Positions 11,122 to 22,643 of a DNA stretch of 64,000 nucleotides are shown piece after piece; position 1 is the first letter of the stretch; each line of letters begins with the position of its first letter. A program made the position numbers and the translations under genes. The notes beneath the pieces were generated by a model, which was not told the origin of the DNA, ran no database searches, and saw nothing but the letters and a program-made list of their open reading frames with translations. This stretch comes from Suillus spraguei (lineage: Eukaryota > Basidiomycota > Agaricomycetes > Boletales > Suillaceae), in contig JABCPU010000012.1 in the NCBI GenBank assembly GCA_016800925.1, positions 248,001-312,000 of the forward strand, given 5' to 3'.

Positions 11122-13664
11122 TTAGTCGAGATTGACCCGTACTCGATCTGGTGGCCGAGCGGCAGGTTCTGAAGCCCCTAGGCGAGTGAACTTGTTGCGA
11201 AATCGCCTTTGGCGAGGGGGGGTGAGTTTGGAACTTTCTTTCTCGCTGGCTGCCAACTCCTTTGAGCGTAGAGCAGCGAGACGAGGATCAGATTTCACTT
11301 CGTCGGCGCCTCTGGCACCAGGCCGCGAGATAGATAGCAAGCGTCGTAAACCAGAACCAGTGGACTGGCGCTTCTTGGGTTTCGTGTCTTGTGCGTCAAT
11401 GACGGCAATCGCCTTCGCCGCAGCGGACATCGAGGCCCTTTCTGCGGCAGCACTTGCAGTGCGCTTTCCTCTACGTTCGACTTGTGTCGGGGACGTGGGA
11501 CTACCAACTGGTGTTGACGTGGAGGCTGTCATATGTTCCTTTCCCTCAACGTTTACAAGCACCCAACCATTGCCACTCCCACTGCGGCTGCCAGACTTTA
11601 TAGGTGATGCAGGTGGATGATCAGTTGAACTTGATGCCTTCCTTTTATAAAGGCTCTCCCTTGATGGAGGCTGAATCGGTGGTGGTGGAGGCCTCGGGGG
11701 AGATATCATCCCAACAAGCCCCGCCTCACTCTTGCGCACAGCCTGATCACTAACCAGCTCCGGCGAGGAAATTCTTGCATCGATATCATGCAATGATTTG
11801 TCTGGGCTTCTTCTGTGTTCCAGATGAAGACCACGCTCATCGGCCATAGATGCTTTGGTCATATGAGACAGCACCTCGGGGCGCTCCTCTTCAGGCGACA
11901 ATTCCCATGCGCCAGGTAAAATACGCGGTGTTGGTTCCTCACATGGCTCTTCGTGGACCTCCTCAATGTTTTCAATGCCATCTGGCCGGCCAAGTCCTGG
12001 CCATTTGAAAGGGACCCCGGAAGATATATCCGCCGTGTCAATAGTATTCACAGAGTATGCTGAGTCTCTCGTACGAAACATCCCTGGGCTGAGAAGAGGC
12101 GGACCCTCATTCATCGAGACATCATGATTAGCAGGCGTCGGTGAGGGGGCACGAGGGTCCCTAGGTGGGGAGTGTGATCGGAGAAGCGGAGGGGTCTTCG
12201 AACGAGTTGATACCGGTCGCAGAGCGCTTACCCGGCGTTGGGGAGACGGAGATCTCGACCTTGGTCTACGATGATGTCGTTCAGAATGTGGCGATGAGTA
12301 TACAGCATCTTCAGTGGGATGATCCGATTCAGGAAGTGGGCCAGGGGTTGCTGTGTAGATGAGATTGGAAGTGAATTTATTACGCGCCATGGAACCTATA
12401 CCAGTCATGTTTTCACAACTACTTGGCACCGCGCTGGCGAGGGAAGTGCGACATCGTCCATGTTCTTCGTCATCTCGAGCGTCGAAGTCAACAGACACTG
12501 GCACTTGTGCGCGGGGTGCAGGCTTTCGCATTTGATTGCCTGGCACTGCACGAGGCGGCAAATTTGTCGCAAGGGGAGGCAATACGGTGGATTCTGTGGC
12601 TGGCCGCACGTGATGAGGCGACATCTGAGACGGCAAGCCGTGAGGAGGGTGCTGAGGGCCAGTAGCAGCTCTTCTATGCAAAGAGCTGGGGATAATACCC
12701 GCTTCTGGTGGTGGTTCGGGCGTCGACGCCCGATGAGATCTTCTTACATCCAGCATAGAGCCGGATTGGCTTATAGGAGATTCGGGCCAATAAGGATCAG
12801 TATCAGTGGTGCCAGGGCCAGTAAAGACCCATAGGTCCTTGACTCTGGAACGGCCATTAATCGCCAGCGAAATGACAAGGGAACATGCATGAGCATCGAG
12901 GGATGATAGGAGTGAAAGGATGTGTCGCAGAGAATCTGTCGCAAACGTGTCTTCGTTGAACCCTACATGAAAGTCTTTAAAACCTACATAACATTTACTC
13001 AAGGACACTCACAGCTATATCCCTTCAACTTAAATTCATACGCATTTTCTGTTTTCTTCTCTGACAATACGCCCCGAGGCCACGATCCTCGTACAGCTTG
13101 TAGAATTGCTGGAGTTGCGTTTAGTGGTGGATTGATGACTCGCATGATGGTCTGCGAGACAAATGAGATGGCAAAGGGCATTCTTCTCTCCGTTTGCAAC
13201 CCCGTCTGGTGCGAAATGTTACTCCCTGAGCCAGCGGGAGCTGGAGCTGGAGGTATAGTAGGCGAAGAAGGTAAAAGAGGCCTCGAAAACGAGATAGCTA
13301 AACGATCGTCGCGCTCCCGACCATAGTCAATGCTAGAAAGTATAGTGTATCCAAACCTGTATATGACAGCGAATATGTCGAGGAGAATTCGCTCTGTACG
13401 AGGACTCTTTGGTGCATTCCAGGGCTTTTGAGTTATGGTGAATTCCCAGAAGTTTTGGTGTGTATCCTGGCGAAATCCACCTGTCAGGTAAAAGTGATCA
13501 AGGAGTCGACGTAAAGCTGCAATGACATCGGGAGGAAAAGAATAAAGCCTAATACAACTTGAACCAGAGATAGCAAGAAGGCCAAAGATGTTCGTAGCTC
13601 GTTGTTCACGAAGAAACTCTTTCCTTGGAATGAAGCCAGAATCTGTTACAGAGCCTGGTTGCAT
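11122..13664 (-). CDS. Conserved fungal protein of unknown function with disordered tail
   Basis: Two exons (13664-13013 and 12962-11122) joined by a 50-bp intron give 830 aa. Roughly the first 260 residues look globular and conserved in style (FGLLAISGSSCIRLYSFPPD, TFATDSLRHILSLLSSLD, SRVKDLWVFTG). The remaining two thirds are low complexity, rich in Ser, Pro and Arg with many SP and RSxS sites, so probably disordered and phosphorylated. No catalytic motif is recognised. The start is uncertain: the frame is open some 40 codons upstream of the ATG at 13664 without another ATG, and splice-like sites at 13700-13830 suggest one or two extra 5' exons. I recall similar unnamed proteins in agarics but cannot name a family. 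Confidence 0.7.
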
Positions 13665-13699
13665 GTTTGTGATGGTTGGCCGAGACAAGGTGCGTCCAG

Positions 13700-15157
13700 C
13701 GGATACAACAAAATGACACAGATATTACCGCAGAGAGAGAGGCACGGAGAGTCGGGATGGACTCCAGGCGGAAAACGGCTGGCAGGAAGGTTAGTAAAGG
13801 AAGGACATCAAGCCCAGATCGATTAAACTTACCTGGTAGTGACAAGTGTGCGCTAACCGTTCACAGTAGATTAAAGCAAGGCACACAAGGCGAGGTTGCC
13901 CGCAGACGACGCTTGCGCAGTAGAATATTCTTATAAGCTGCGTGTGTGCAGCCAGTAAATTGGGGACCGGCTAAGGCGTAGCCACGAGGTTTGCTTAAGG
14001 CCTGTGACGTCACAACAGTTAATGAAAACACGTCGTAGTTCTTTGATTCTTCCAATTCAGTATAAGATGCACCAAGACTATATATCGGATGAGTTGGTGG
14101 AAGATGAAGACGACGACGCTCTTGGTGCAGAGAATGGGTGAGAAGGTATGGTGCTTATTTGTACTATGCGGCGAATTGCAGTGACTGCGCTCAGGATATT
14201 TCGATCAGAACATTTTGTTATATATCAATGATGTTATAAATGTCACTAGTCAGCCCTTCAGCCAGAGGGATGAGTCTGGCAGGTTCAAGCAAACTACACA
14301 TGCTGTAGTGAATGCATCCACCTTCGTAATTGGCACCATGGACGTGTCGTTGGCTCGTGCCGATGCAGTGCCATGCCCGGGGCGCTCAACACCCTCATTG
14401 GACATGTACTAAAGGAGGATACCAACTTCAAAACAAACTAAGGAAGCGGCTCTTGTCACGTCCGACAGGTGTCTTGCACATCTTCCGCGAGGCACTTGTG
14501 AGAGCCTGACTCGGCGTGCAAACCTGCAAGTTTACCAGCCTTCTCGGGAGATTCCGCGCCCTTCTAAGTTCTGTATCACTCGCTGACCGTGGTGGTTCGA
14601 TATTTTTAAGGACAGCTTCCATCTCCTTCACGAGACTCCAAACTCCAATTTCTGGTAGTCAGCAGAACCGCGACTGTACTGGTCCCGAATTGTCACATGG
14701 GGAGGTAGACGGATTTATAAATTTATGTAACAGTCATGCAGCGAGTGCTCATATCCTCAACACCATCAAGTTGAAATCTGTTCCTTTTTGCGCTGGCGAC
14801 GACATACGTTTGTCGGGATCATACCGCAGTCAAAACCACGAACCCTACTGGGCTTGGGATTCAAAGACCAGAATAGTATAACGTGATTCGGTGGATCATC
14901 TAGCGTGTATACGCCTCCTCTTCTTTTGTGGTAAGCGACACCCGAGCGCATCAGGAGGACTGCGCCTGATTGGTCCTCGTGACGTGACAGTTGCACCTTG
15001 GAAGTTCTTCGATGCGGTCTCGCTTGGATACTCGGCCCGGGATGCACGTTCGGGCCGCTGAGCATTACTAGGTCTTGACTCTTGCCAAAGACAACCGACT
15101 CACTTCTACAATTCTTTCTTTCATCTGGTATCTCAACTGTTGGTCCTTAGCGTCGCT
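13700..15157. other. Intergenic region
   Basis: The first 150 bp may hold 5' exons or leader of the minus-strand gene ending at 11122: on the minus strand there is a GTAAGT donor with a following CTGCCAG acceptor. The remainder shows no supported gene and acts at least as promoter for the oxidoreductase starting at 15158. Confidence 0.45.
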
Positions 15158-17012
15158 ATGTCGAACCTCAGTAAATTGAACGTGTTAATGTGTAAGTTGA
15201 TCAATGTCACCTGGCACAATTCTAACTAGGCAATATACACGCAACAGGTGGTACTGTGAGTACTCAATCGGCCAGTAATTTTCCTATCAAGCTTCTGATG
15301 TGATCCTCAGGGAGAGTACACCACTGGATGGACTGGTTCTGGAGCCTCTACATCCGACAAGAAGGTCATACATTTGTCTTGTCCATTTCCGTTGACCGCT
15401 AATGCCCAGCCTTCGTAGATTGGAGTAGGCGCATCCCCGACTTAGTCGTTTAGTTAATGACTGAAATCATGTCATAAGGTGGTTGGCCTTACGATGTTTG
15501 ATCTTCGAAGGTTAGGCAAAGTGCGTAATATTGACAGTGGAATGATTATTTTCCGTACTTACTCTATCTCGACGTCAGATCGGCAAGCTCGGGATGGTCG
15601 GCGTTAATGGTGGCAAATTCCCTGCTATACGCCACCACTTACAAGAGAATATCGCGAATGTTTACAAGAATATGGATACCTCGTGCGTGATCGCATCGAT
15701 ACCGCTTGTTCTTAACTAACCACCGATCGCCAATCAGCTTTGAGGAGTATCCAAAAGGGGGAAATATTGACCCCGAGGCTTGTGAGTTGGTTTTAAGTGT
15801 ACTGTGTAAATGTCTTACCCTCCTAGACAAGGATGCCATCAACAAATTGTCTCCCGGGGATGCTGTCATCGTCTTTACCCCTGATAGTGAATTTCGATCT
15901 TTCTTGTGTCTAACATCTGGATTTCTAATGAGATCACTCAGGTACTCACTACCCCATTAGCATGTACGCAATAGAACGTGGCATCCACGTTCTCATCACC
16001 AAGCCTGCAACCAAGTTATTATCACATCACAGTGAGCTCATTGCAGCTGCGAAAAAGCACAATGTTGTCTGCTTCGTGGAGCATCATAAGCGCTTTGACC
16101 CCGTTTATAGCGATGCCAAAGCCAGAGCACAGGAACTTGGCGAATTCAACTTCTTCAATGCATGGATGAGCCAGCCAAAGAGTCAGTTAGAAACCTTCCG
16201 TGCTTGGGCTGGCAAGGATTCAGACATCAGGTGAGTTTCTCAGTTTAATTGATTCGTACGCTGACCGTTTTCCCCAGCTATTATCTCTCGTCACATCATA
16301 TTGACATTTGCTGCTGGATTCTCCAAGACAAAGCAGTGCCCACGCGAGTTGTTGCCAGTGCAGCAACTGGGATTGCTACGGAGGAGCCATACAACTGTGT
16401 CCCTCAAACAGAAGACACCATCACGCTCCTCGTCGACTGGCAGTCGATCAAGAGCCCGGCACATAAGGGTACAGCAGTCTACACGGCATCTTGGACCGCA
16501 CCTTTGAAGGCGGGTATTCACTCTGCCCAGCATTGGTATTATATGGGTTCGAAAGTGGGTCGGTCACGCGATTATCCTTCTTGTAACAACGTAAAGGTTT
16601 TACTAATTTGTTCCGCAGGGTGACATAAATGTTGACCAAGCTCGCCGTGGGTACGACATTACTGTTGATGAAACTGGGAAGACGTGGTACAATCCCTTCT
16701 AGTGAGTTCCTTAGCTTAGAAAAATATACGTGAAGTCAACTATTCATCGCTAGTATGAAATATTCACCATCCGAAACCGGTCATTTCGACGGACAACGGG
16801 GCTACGGGTACATTTCCATTGAAAAGTTCATCGATGCTGCTCGAGAGGTCAACGCTGGCGTTGCAAAACCCTCCGATTATGACAATCACGGCTATCCGAC
16901 CATTTCCAACACTGTGCTTACAACTGCTATTCTCAACGCTGGCCGTATCAGTTTGGACGAGAAGAGAGCCGTTGGGATCAAGAAGAGCGGAAGCGAATGG
17001 ATATTGGAATAA
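15158..17012 (+). CDS. Gfo/Idh/MocA-family NAD(P)-dependent oxidoreductase
   Basis: Eleven exons join to 417 aa: 15158-15191, 15248-15255, 15311-15364, 15479-15520, 15579-15682, 15738-15781, 15827-15886, 15942-16230, 16278-16554, 16619-16701 and 16754-17012. The N-terminus carries a Rossmann start (NVLMCGTGEYTTG), then VVGLTMFDLRR and IERGIHVLITKPATK, the EKP-like lysine region typical of this family. The C-terminal domain has SSHHIDICCW and GDINVDQARRGYD. Such enzymes reduce or oxidise sugars and sugar acids in the cytosol; relatives are sometimes labelled galacturonate reductase, but the substrate is not shown here. Exon 2 is only 8 nt and encodes part of the nucleotide-binding glycine motif. 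The frame is intact. Confidence 0.85.
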
Positions 17013-18280
17013 CAAGTTTACCTTGACGATCTCACATGTGACAATTGTTTTTTATATATCAAAGTTATAATGACCTTGTATCGGATGAACGTGTAGTAGC
17101 GAAGACCATGCCACTACCAGTATGCGCAACTTGACTGCAAGAATGTATTAGGTTTCCACTCATTCCCCGCGCGGTGTTCACTCTTGTTGATGACGTTCAT
17201 TTGTTATAATGATGTCCATTTTGTCTCTTGTTCTCTTCGCATGAAGAACAGAACAGGCACCCAACCAGTCGATCGGTTTGAAACATGGAATTTCGGTCGT
17301 TGTAGGAAGAACCACCTGATACGTTCTTGAGAACCTGACAAAAGTGTGGGAGGCCGATTCATGTCTGGCGGTCACAATCTAACCATCAACTGACAAGCCG
17401 TACTCTGTTAGCTTCTTATAATACTTATCAGCTCCCAGTCTCCACCCCGGATATTATATTTTGCTGTGCAAGAGATATGCCTCACCCCTGTTCTGATGGA
17501 CGTCCCACCGGATAGAATCCGGCGCCGATTCCATTCTCGCTAAGAATGAGCGCGCTACCAGTATAATGGAAACACCCATTGAGCCCTTCAGATTGCAAAT
17601 GTAATTGTAGACAAAGTTCGATGTGGTAGAGTGATTGCTGCAACAATGACGAGGATGAATGCGCGGACAGTGTGCAAATGAAAGGGAGAGTAAAAGCACA
17701 AAGAAGCGGTTCGCACGATGGGGGTACGGGACAGAGAATGCAAGAAATCGCCCCACAACGAACCAGATAGTTGACAGGGAATTTAAAGAATACGATAAAG
17801 TGAAGAATAATATAAAATGAATGCGATAGACACAGAATGGGACAGAGGTTGTCGACCTGGTTCGTTGCAAAAAGATGGGGATCGAGGGTGTTACGATGGG
17901 TGGGGTGATGCATGTACTAACAAGTGGAATGATGCAGATAATGTTGTGGTTTGACGGACGACCAGATATGGCAAGGCAGACCTTCCTTGAGAAGGATGAC
18001 AAGCGGAAGGAGAGTGGTACAGGACAGCCATGTCACCCGTCCGTCCTTGTATAGAGTATGCACCGCTCACCCTACAGTAGATTGTGCGCGGGATGGATGA
18101 TGGGAAACGAGACATTTGCAGAAAAGAAAGTGATGCATGGATGATGAGACTTGCAAAGACAATGCGCAGAGTGGCTGAGCGTGTAGGGTGGTATTACATT
18201 TTGCGGGGGTTGAAACAGTCTTTTCGACACGTATGGAGTTGACCTGGAGAGGTACAGACCTGCGCGCTATGAAACGGCGG
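17013..18280. other. Intergenic region between convergent genes
   Basis: Holds the 3' ends of the oxidoreductase (+) and of the cyclin (-). Open frames of 140-180 codons on the minus strand (17454-18002) are hydrophobic, have no family resemblance and are judged to be chance or 3'-UTR sequence. Confidence 0.5.
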
Positions 18281-19772
18281 TCATCGCGGTGAGCCATTCA
18301 AGTGGTGCAAGGCTGGACGGCCAAAAGCAACAAAATCATGAGGTAGAAAATGGTCGGGCGGGACCTCCGTGCGCTGTTTATTGATGACAGGCTCAAACGT
18401 TGCTGGTAAATTTTCCTTGTCGTCTTCAGATAGGAAAGAGCTCGAGAAGGGTTCGGGGGAGAACGATGAAGGACTCGTTGGAGTGAGAGGGAAATCATCA
18501 GATAGATCAGAGACGGATGTCGTAGCACTCATAGGAGTACTGGTACCAGACGTTGATGGGCGAGTGGGTGTCATTGGAAGAGTCATGAAGGACTGCCGAA
18601 CGAACCGCCCACCCTGGAGGTAGTACTGTACAACGAATGTTGCCGCCTTGGAGTAGAAGGCATAGGAGTACTTTTTTACCAGCGTCTCCGAAAGATCGTT
18701 GACATGTTTAGCCAAGCGATTATCGAGACAATCGACGATTTCCAAACATTCCTCCGTTTCCTCAAAGATACGACGTGGTTTGCCGCACAGGAAGAGAGCT
18801 AGCGTGAGTGCTCCCAGTGCTATCGAAGAGGGAGGATATTTGATGAACTCTCGATAAAACAGAGTAATTTCCATCAGGAAACGTGCAACATGCTGGACCT
18901 TTTCTTCCTCGACAGATGGCTCGCAGCACATCAGTCTGAGCCATGCTTCTGCAGTCGGATGGCCTAGCGTCCACTGAATAGTCTGGAGCACGTGGCCTTC
19001 CATCTGAATGAAAGCGGATTCGTCATATGTGTCGCGACAAATCTGTGCAAGTTCTTGGACCGTCGGAACGCGTTCCTTCGCATCCTCGAACTTGGCAGCG
19101 ATCCACAGCGCCGCACACCCTACGAGCTGATAGTGCTTGATGTAAACTATTCGCCGAGAGACGTAACGGTCCACAATATTGAGAGTGAGATATAATGTCT
19201 CAGGTCGAAGTCGGAAGGTGAAGTGAATCTCGACGAGAAAATCGACGAGACATGGGCGCATGTGCCATCGGATCTCGGGTTGCTGATCCATCGACTGTGA
19301 AGATGACATGGTGTACCGCTATACCAGAAGGATTAGGATGCCAGTAAGCCAGTAATAAAGTCGCACAAACCTCCATCTCATGCATGTAGAAGCGGATATC
19401 TTCGCGGTATTCCTCCTCTAGGAAAATGCCTTGCCTGCGAAGAGCAGTGATCTGGGCTTGACGTTGTCGTTGTTGCAACAGTGCTGCCTTCGCAGAATAA
19501 GGAGTTCGGCGGGTTGCGGGAGGAGGACCGAGAGGGGACGTCTTGTGATGTTTCGATATACCTGAAGGCGATGGCCGTTTCTTAGGATACGCAGCATTTC
19601 GAGAACTCCGGTAAGAGGTCGTAGAAATATCTTTCATAACTGGAGAAGCGGCAGGTGAGATCGTTCTAGGAAAGCGTACGACCGATAGTAGGCTTGAGGG
19701 GGGTAATTGAGCGAAGAGAGGAGTGGACTCAGCATCAGCAATGATTTTATGAAATGAGGCGGGAGAAGACAT
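18281..19772 (-). CDS. Cyclin, probably G1/S type (Cln1/Puc1-like)
   Basis: Regulatory partner of the main cell-cycle CDK. Exons 19772-19371 and 19294-18281, separated by a 76-bp intron, give 471 aa. The cyclin box begins with EEEYREDIRFYMHEME and MRPCLVDFLVEIHFTF, and continues with LYLTLNIVDRYVSRR and HYQLVGCAALWIAAKFED; a cyclin C-terminal fold follows (YPPSSIALGALTLALFLCG). The last 100 residues are Ser/Thr/Pro rich with many TP sites and an SxxDDFPLTPTSP segment, plausible phosphodegrons for an unstable G1 cyclin. MRPCLVDFLVEIH rather than the B-type MRAILVDWL, and the absence of an obvious destruction box, favour G1/S over mitotic type; this is inference. Confidence 0.85.
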
Positions 19773-22643
19773 GATGAAATGCGCGAGCACCTCGGGCGCT
19801 CACAAGATGAAGGGAAAGAGATGGCAACAACCACAACGGCTGAACGCCCCGTGTTTGATTGTCCATGAAAGGCATTCATTTTGTCGCAGCATGCCGACAT
19901 CTAGGGAATGACATTTGGAATGCGTAGTCCCACGGCGTGATACTCTTGGGATAAGCAAGATCTGGAAAGAGCAGGCTCACCAGAGTCAGAAATTGATCAT
20001 GCGAGGGCGAACAACTTCAAAAGGGTTGTCGTGAGGGCGGTGAAGGGTGGCGTATGGGTGGAGACTGGATATAAACAAGTCGTGGTCAGCGTTGATGGTC
20101 GTAAAGAGTAAAGATAGGGAGATCAAGAGAGGGTTGGTGAACGACAGGTACAACAAACAAAAAAAGTCTCCTTGAAGAGAAGACTTGCTGATTGAAGAAG
20201 AAGAAGAGAGAGTGAAGACACTGAAAGAGTACAAGATGTAAACGGCAGAATCGGCTCGTGCAGTTTGAAATTAAAAAAGGAAATTCAAAGAAAAAATATT
20301 GACCACTTTCATGTGAACTTCTGTGAAAGGTCTAAAATCATGCGAAAAAATACCATGGCAGCAACGACAAGAAATATTCAGGCAAGGGGAATCAGACAGA
20401 TAATCCTAATTGCCCTGGCATCTGATCATACCCGTCAGATATTCCTCAACCCTGCCACCAAGGTCCCTGGATGAGCGCTCAGGCTAGCCTCGGGCGAGAA
20501 CTATTACTACACAGCAAGCGCATATTCCCACGACCCCACGTTTTACAGCGACCAAAAGAATGACATCAATCAATAAACCTCACCTCTAGGTCTGCAATAC
20601 TTGTTAATATACGCTGTCAACAACCATTAACTCAGTCTGCGCTGTCAGGGCCATACATAAGGTACGCACTTTTGAACAATGTCGACCGACACCGGTGTGC
20701 TGGCTATCCTGTATCACATCTCATATCAGTCACAATCGATCGTATCGGATGCGCAGATAACTCACAAGTGGCCTCGGGAGATGTGACTGACAAAGGTACT
20801 AGAGAAAATTGGTGTGGGGGAGCGATTAGGGCAAATTATTCAGGCAAAAAGTAGTGGTGTCGGGGAACTTGTTGAAAGAATGGGAGGGAAGACCAGGCAA
20901 AGGAAAGACTGAGTGAGTTGTTTGTTTCTAGTAGAGTAAAGGCAGAGCAACGACTATAAGGAGTCGCTCGAAGCTAATCGAGCGCGTGTGGTGTCACGGG
21001 CACAAGAGCGGGCGTGGCTTTGTACTCGTAAAGTGGCTCGCGCCGGGGGGGAACGGGATTGAGAGATAGTTGCAGGAAGGAGTGTAACACTAATCCTGAA
21101 ACAAGGAAGGAAGGAAATTGTCGAGTGCAATGCAGAAAAGGCGTGTTCCCGCTTAACGTTTCCTTTGTCAAAGCAAAGTGTATTATTATTTCTTACACTT
21201 TCCAATTTTCGGCAGTAATTTCAGACATGGTCAATTCTGATTAGGCAGCTTCAAGTCCACGTTGTCTGCCTGCAGGCATAGGTTATCTGTTTTATGTAAG
21301 TTCAATATTATCCTTCTGTGCGGGCTTAGCAGCTCTTAGCAGCCTTCAACAGTCAGAATTCTGTCTCCTAGCTTCCCATCGGGAGTCTTGTCCGGGTTTT
21401 GTCATCTCAGCGATAGTAGTTGTCGCAATAGATACCATATGAGTTCCGCTGCCAGGGCGTATCTCAAGTCGAGCACGCAAACTCCCACAGCGTACCTTCC
21501 ATCAGTCACCTTTTATCGAGCGTCTAACAATGCCGCATCGGTCCATATAGGTCCATCGCCTCCATCGATAATCGAAGGCGGCTTTGTCCCTATCGGAGGA
21601 CCCTTTCATGATCTAATATGTTATCCGAATTTAGAGTAACCGTTTGAGCGGCCCATTAGGAAAATGCCACATCATTGAAAGGGGACCGAGTAGAAGACTC
21701 ATGTCATTGACACAAGTGAGCGCGAGGACCTATCGCCTCTTATCACCTGTGAGATTGTCATGAGTGAATTCTCACTCGAGTCTGTCAGCAATTTTTGCTT
21801 CTAATAATTCTTCATACTTATCTACGTATTCATCGGATGGATATCACTGCAGACTGGTGAGGATCGATGTGATTCGGAGATAGAGTGTTTTTTTTCGCCA
21901 ACCTTTCCAGCTGGTTTTATGTCCACGGCGTAAAGGGAGCCGTAAGGAGGGCCGCCTGTCATTGATTTCGTGGTTACGACGGAAATTTCAGACATGGATT
22001 ATGGAACGCTTCAAACAAGCTCGGATCCAGATGTTTAAAGTTTGCAGTGCACGCCGTCAAGGAATCTGCGATTGATATTCGCAGTCGCAAGAATCATTAT
22101 CCTCATAAAGTATTTAGCCAGGGACTCCTTGCACAGCAGTTACAGAAGCTCAGAACCTGTGCAGTACGAGGGACCATAAGTTACGTAGACAGTATGTCCT
22201 TCTTTATGCAGTTAGTAAACCTATGAGCATGGTAGTCCTTCGACGCCTTCATTTCTATCTAAATGTAGAACGCCGCGAGAACGTCCTCCGCCCATCGTAA
22301 TGATGGTGGCGCTGAAATACTCACGTTCAAGTGGATCAGACCACAGATTTCGCTGTCCTAGTCAGATAGCAGGAATATGGGCCGTTATTAATATATTGTC
22401 CGTTGAGCGGTTGCCAACTCTTCATTGATTCACCAGGTCCAGACCAGCCATCCATCGGAGAAGTCTTCAATGCAGCCAAGCCCAAAATGGTCAATAATAT
22501 ACGCATGCAGAGAATCAGAATGAAACATGATAGACGGACGGTATGAGCACAACTGTTAAACTAATGAGAAAATTATCAGGCGAGTCCGAGACCGAATGAA
22601 AATATTGGGCGAGGATAGACCACAACTAGTCCAGGAAAACTCT
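19773..22643. other. Long cyclin upstream region and intergenic sequence
   Basis: Next to the cyclin start the minus strand is strongly pyrimidine-rich (about 20,150-20,240), typical of fungal promoters and leaders, and an ATG-started frame (19900-19634, -) overlaps the cyclin start out of frame. From about 20,300 to 22,600 no gene is supported. Confidence 0.5.

Noticed and set aside
11132..11620. 162-codon plus-strand frame opposite the conserved protein gene
   Set aside because: Shadow of the minus-strand coding sequence; no domain and no independent signals.
12319..12834. 171-codon plus-strand frame
   Set aside because: Antisense shadow of the disordered tail of the same minus-strand gene.
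17454..18002. 182-codon minus-strand frame rich in Ser, Phe and Ile
   Set aside because: No family resemblance, lies in the 3' region of the cyclin gene, and the composition is that of AT/CT-rich non-coding DNA.
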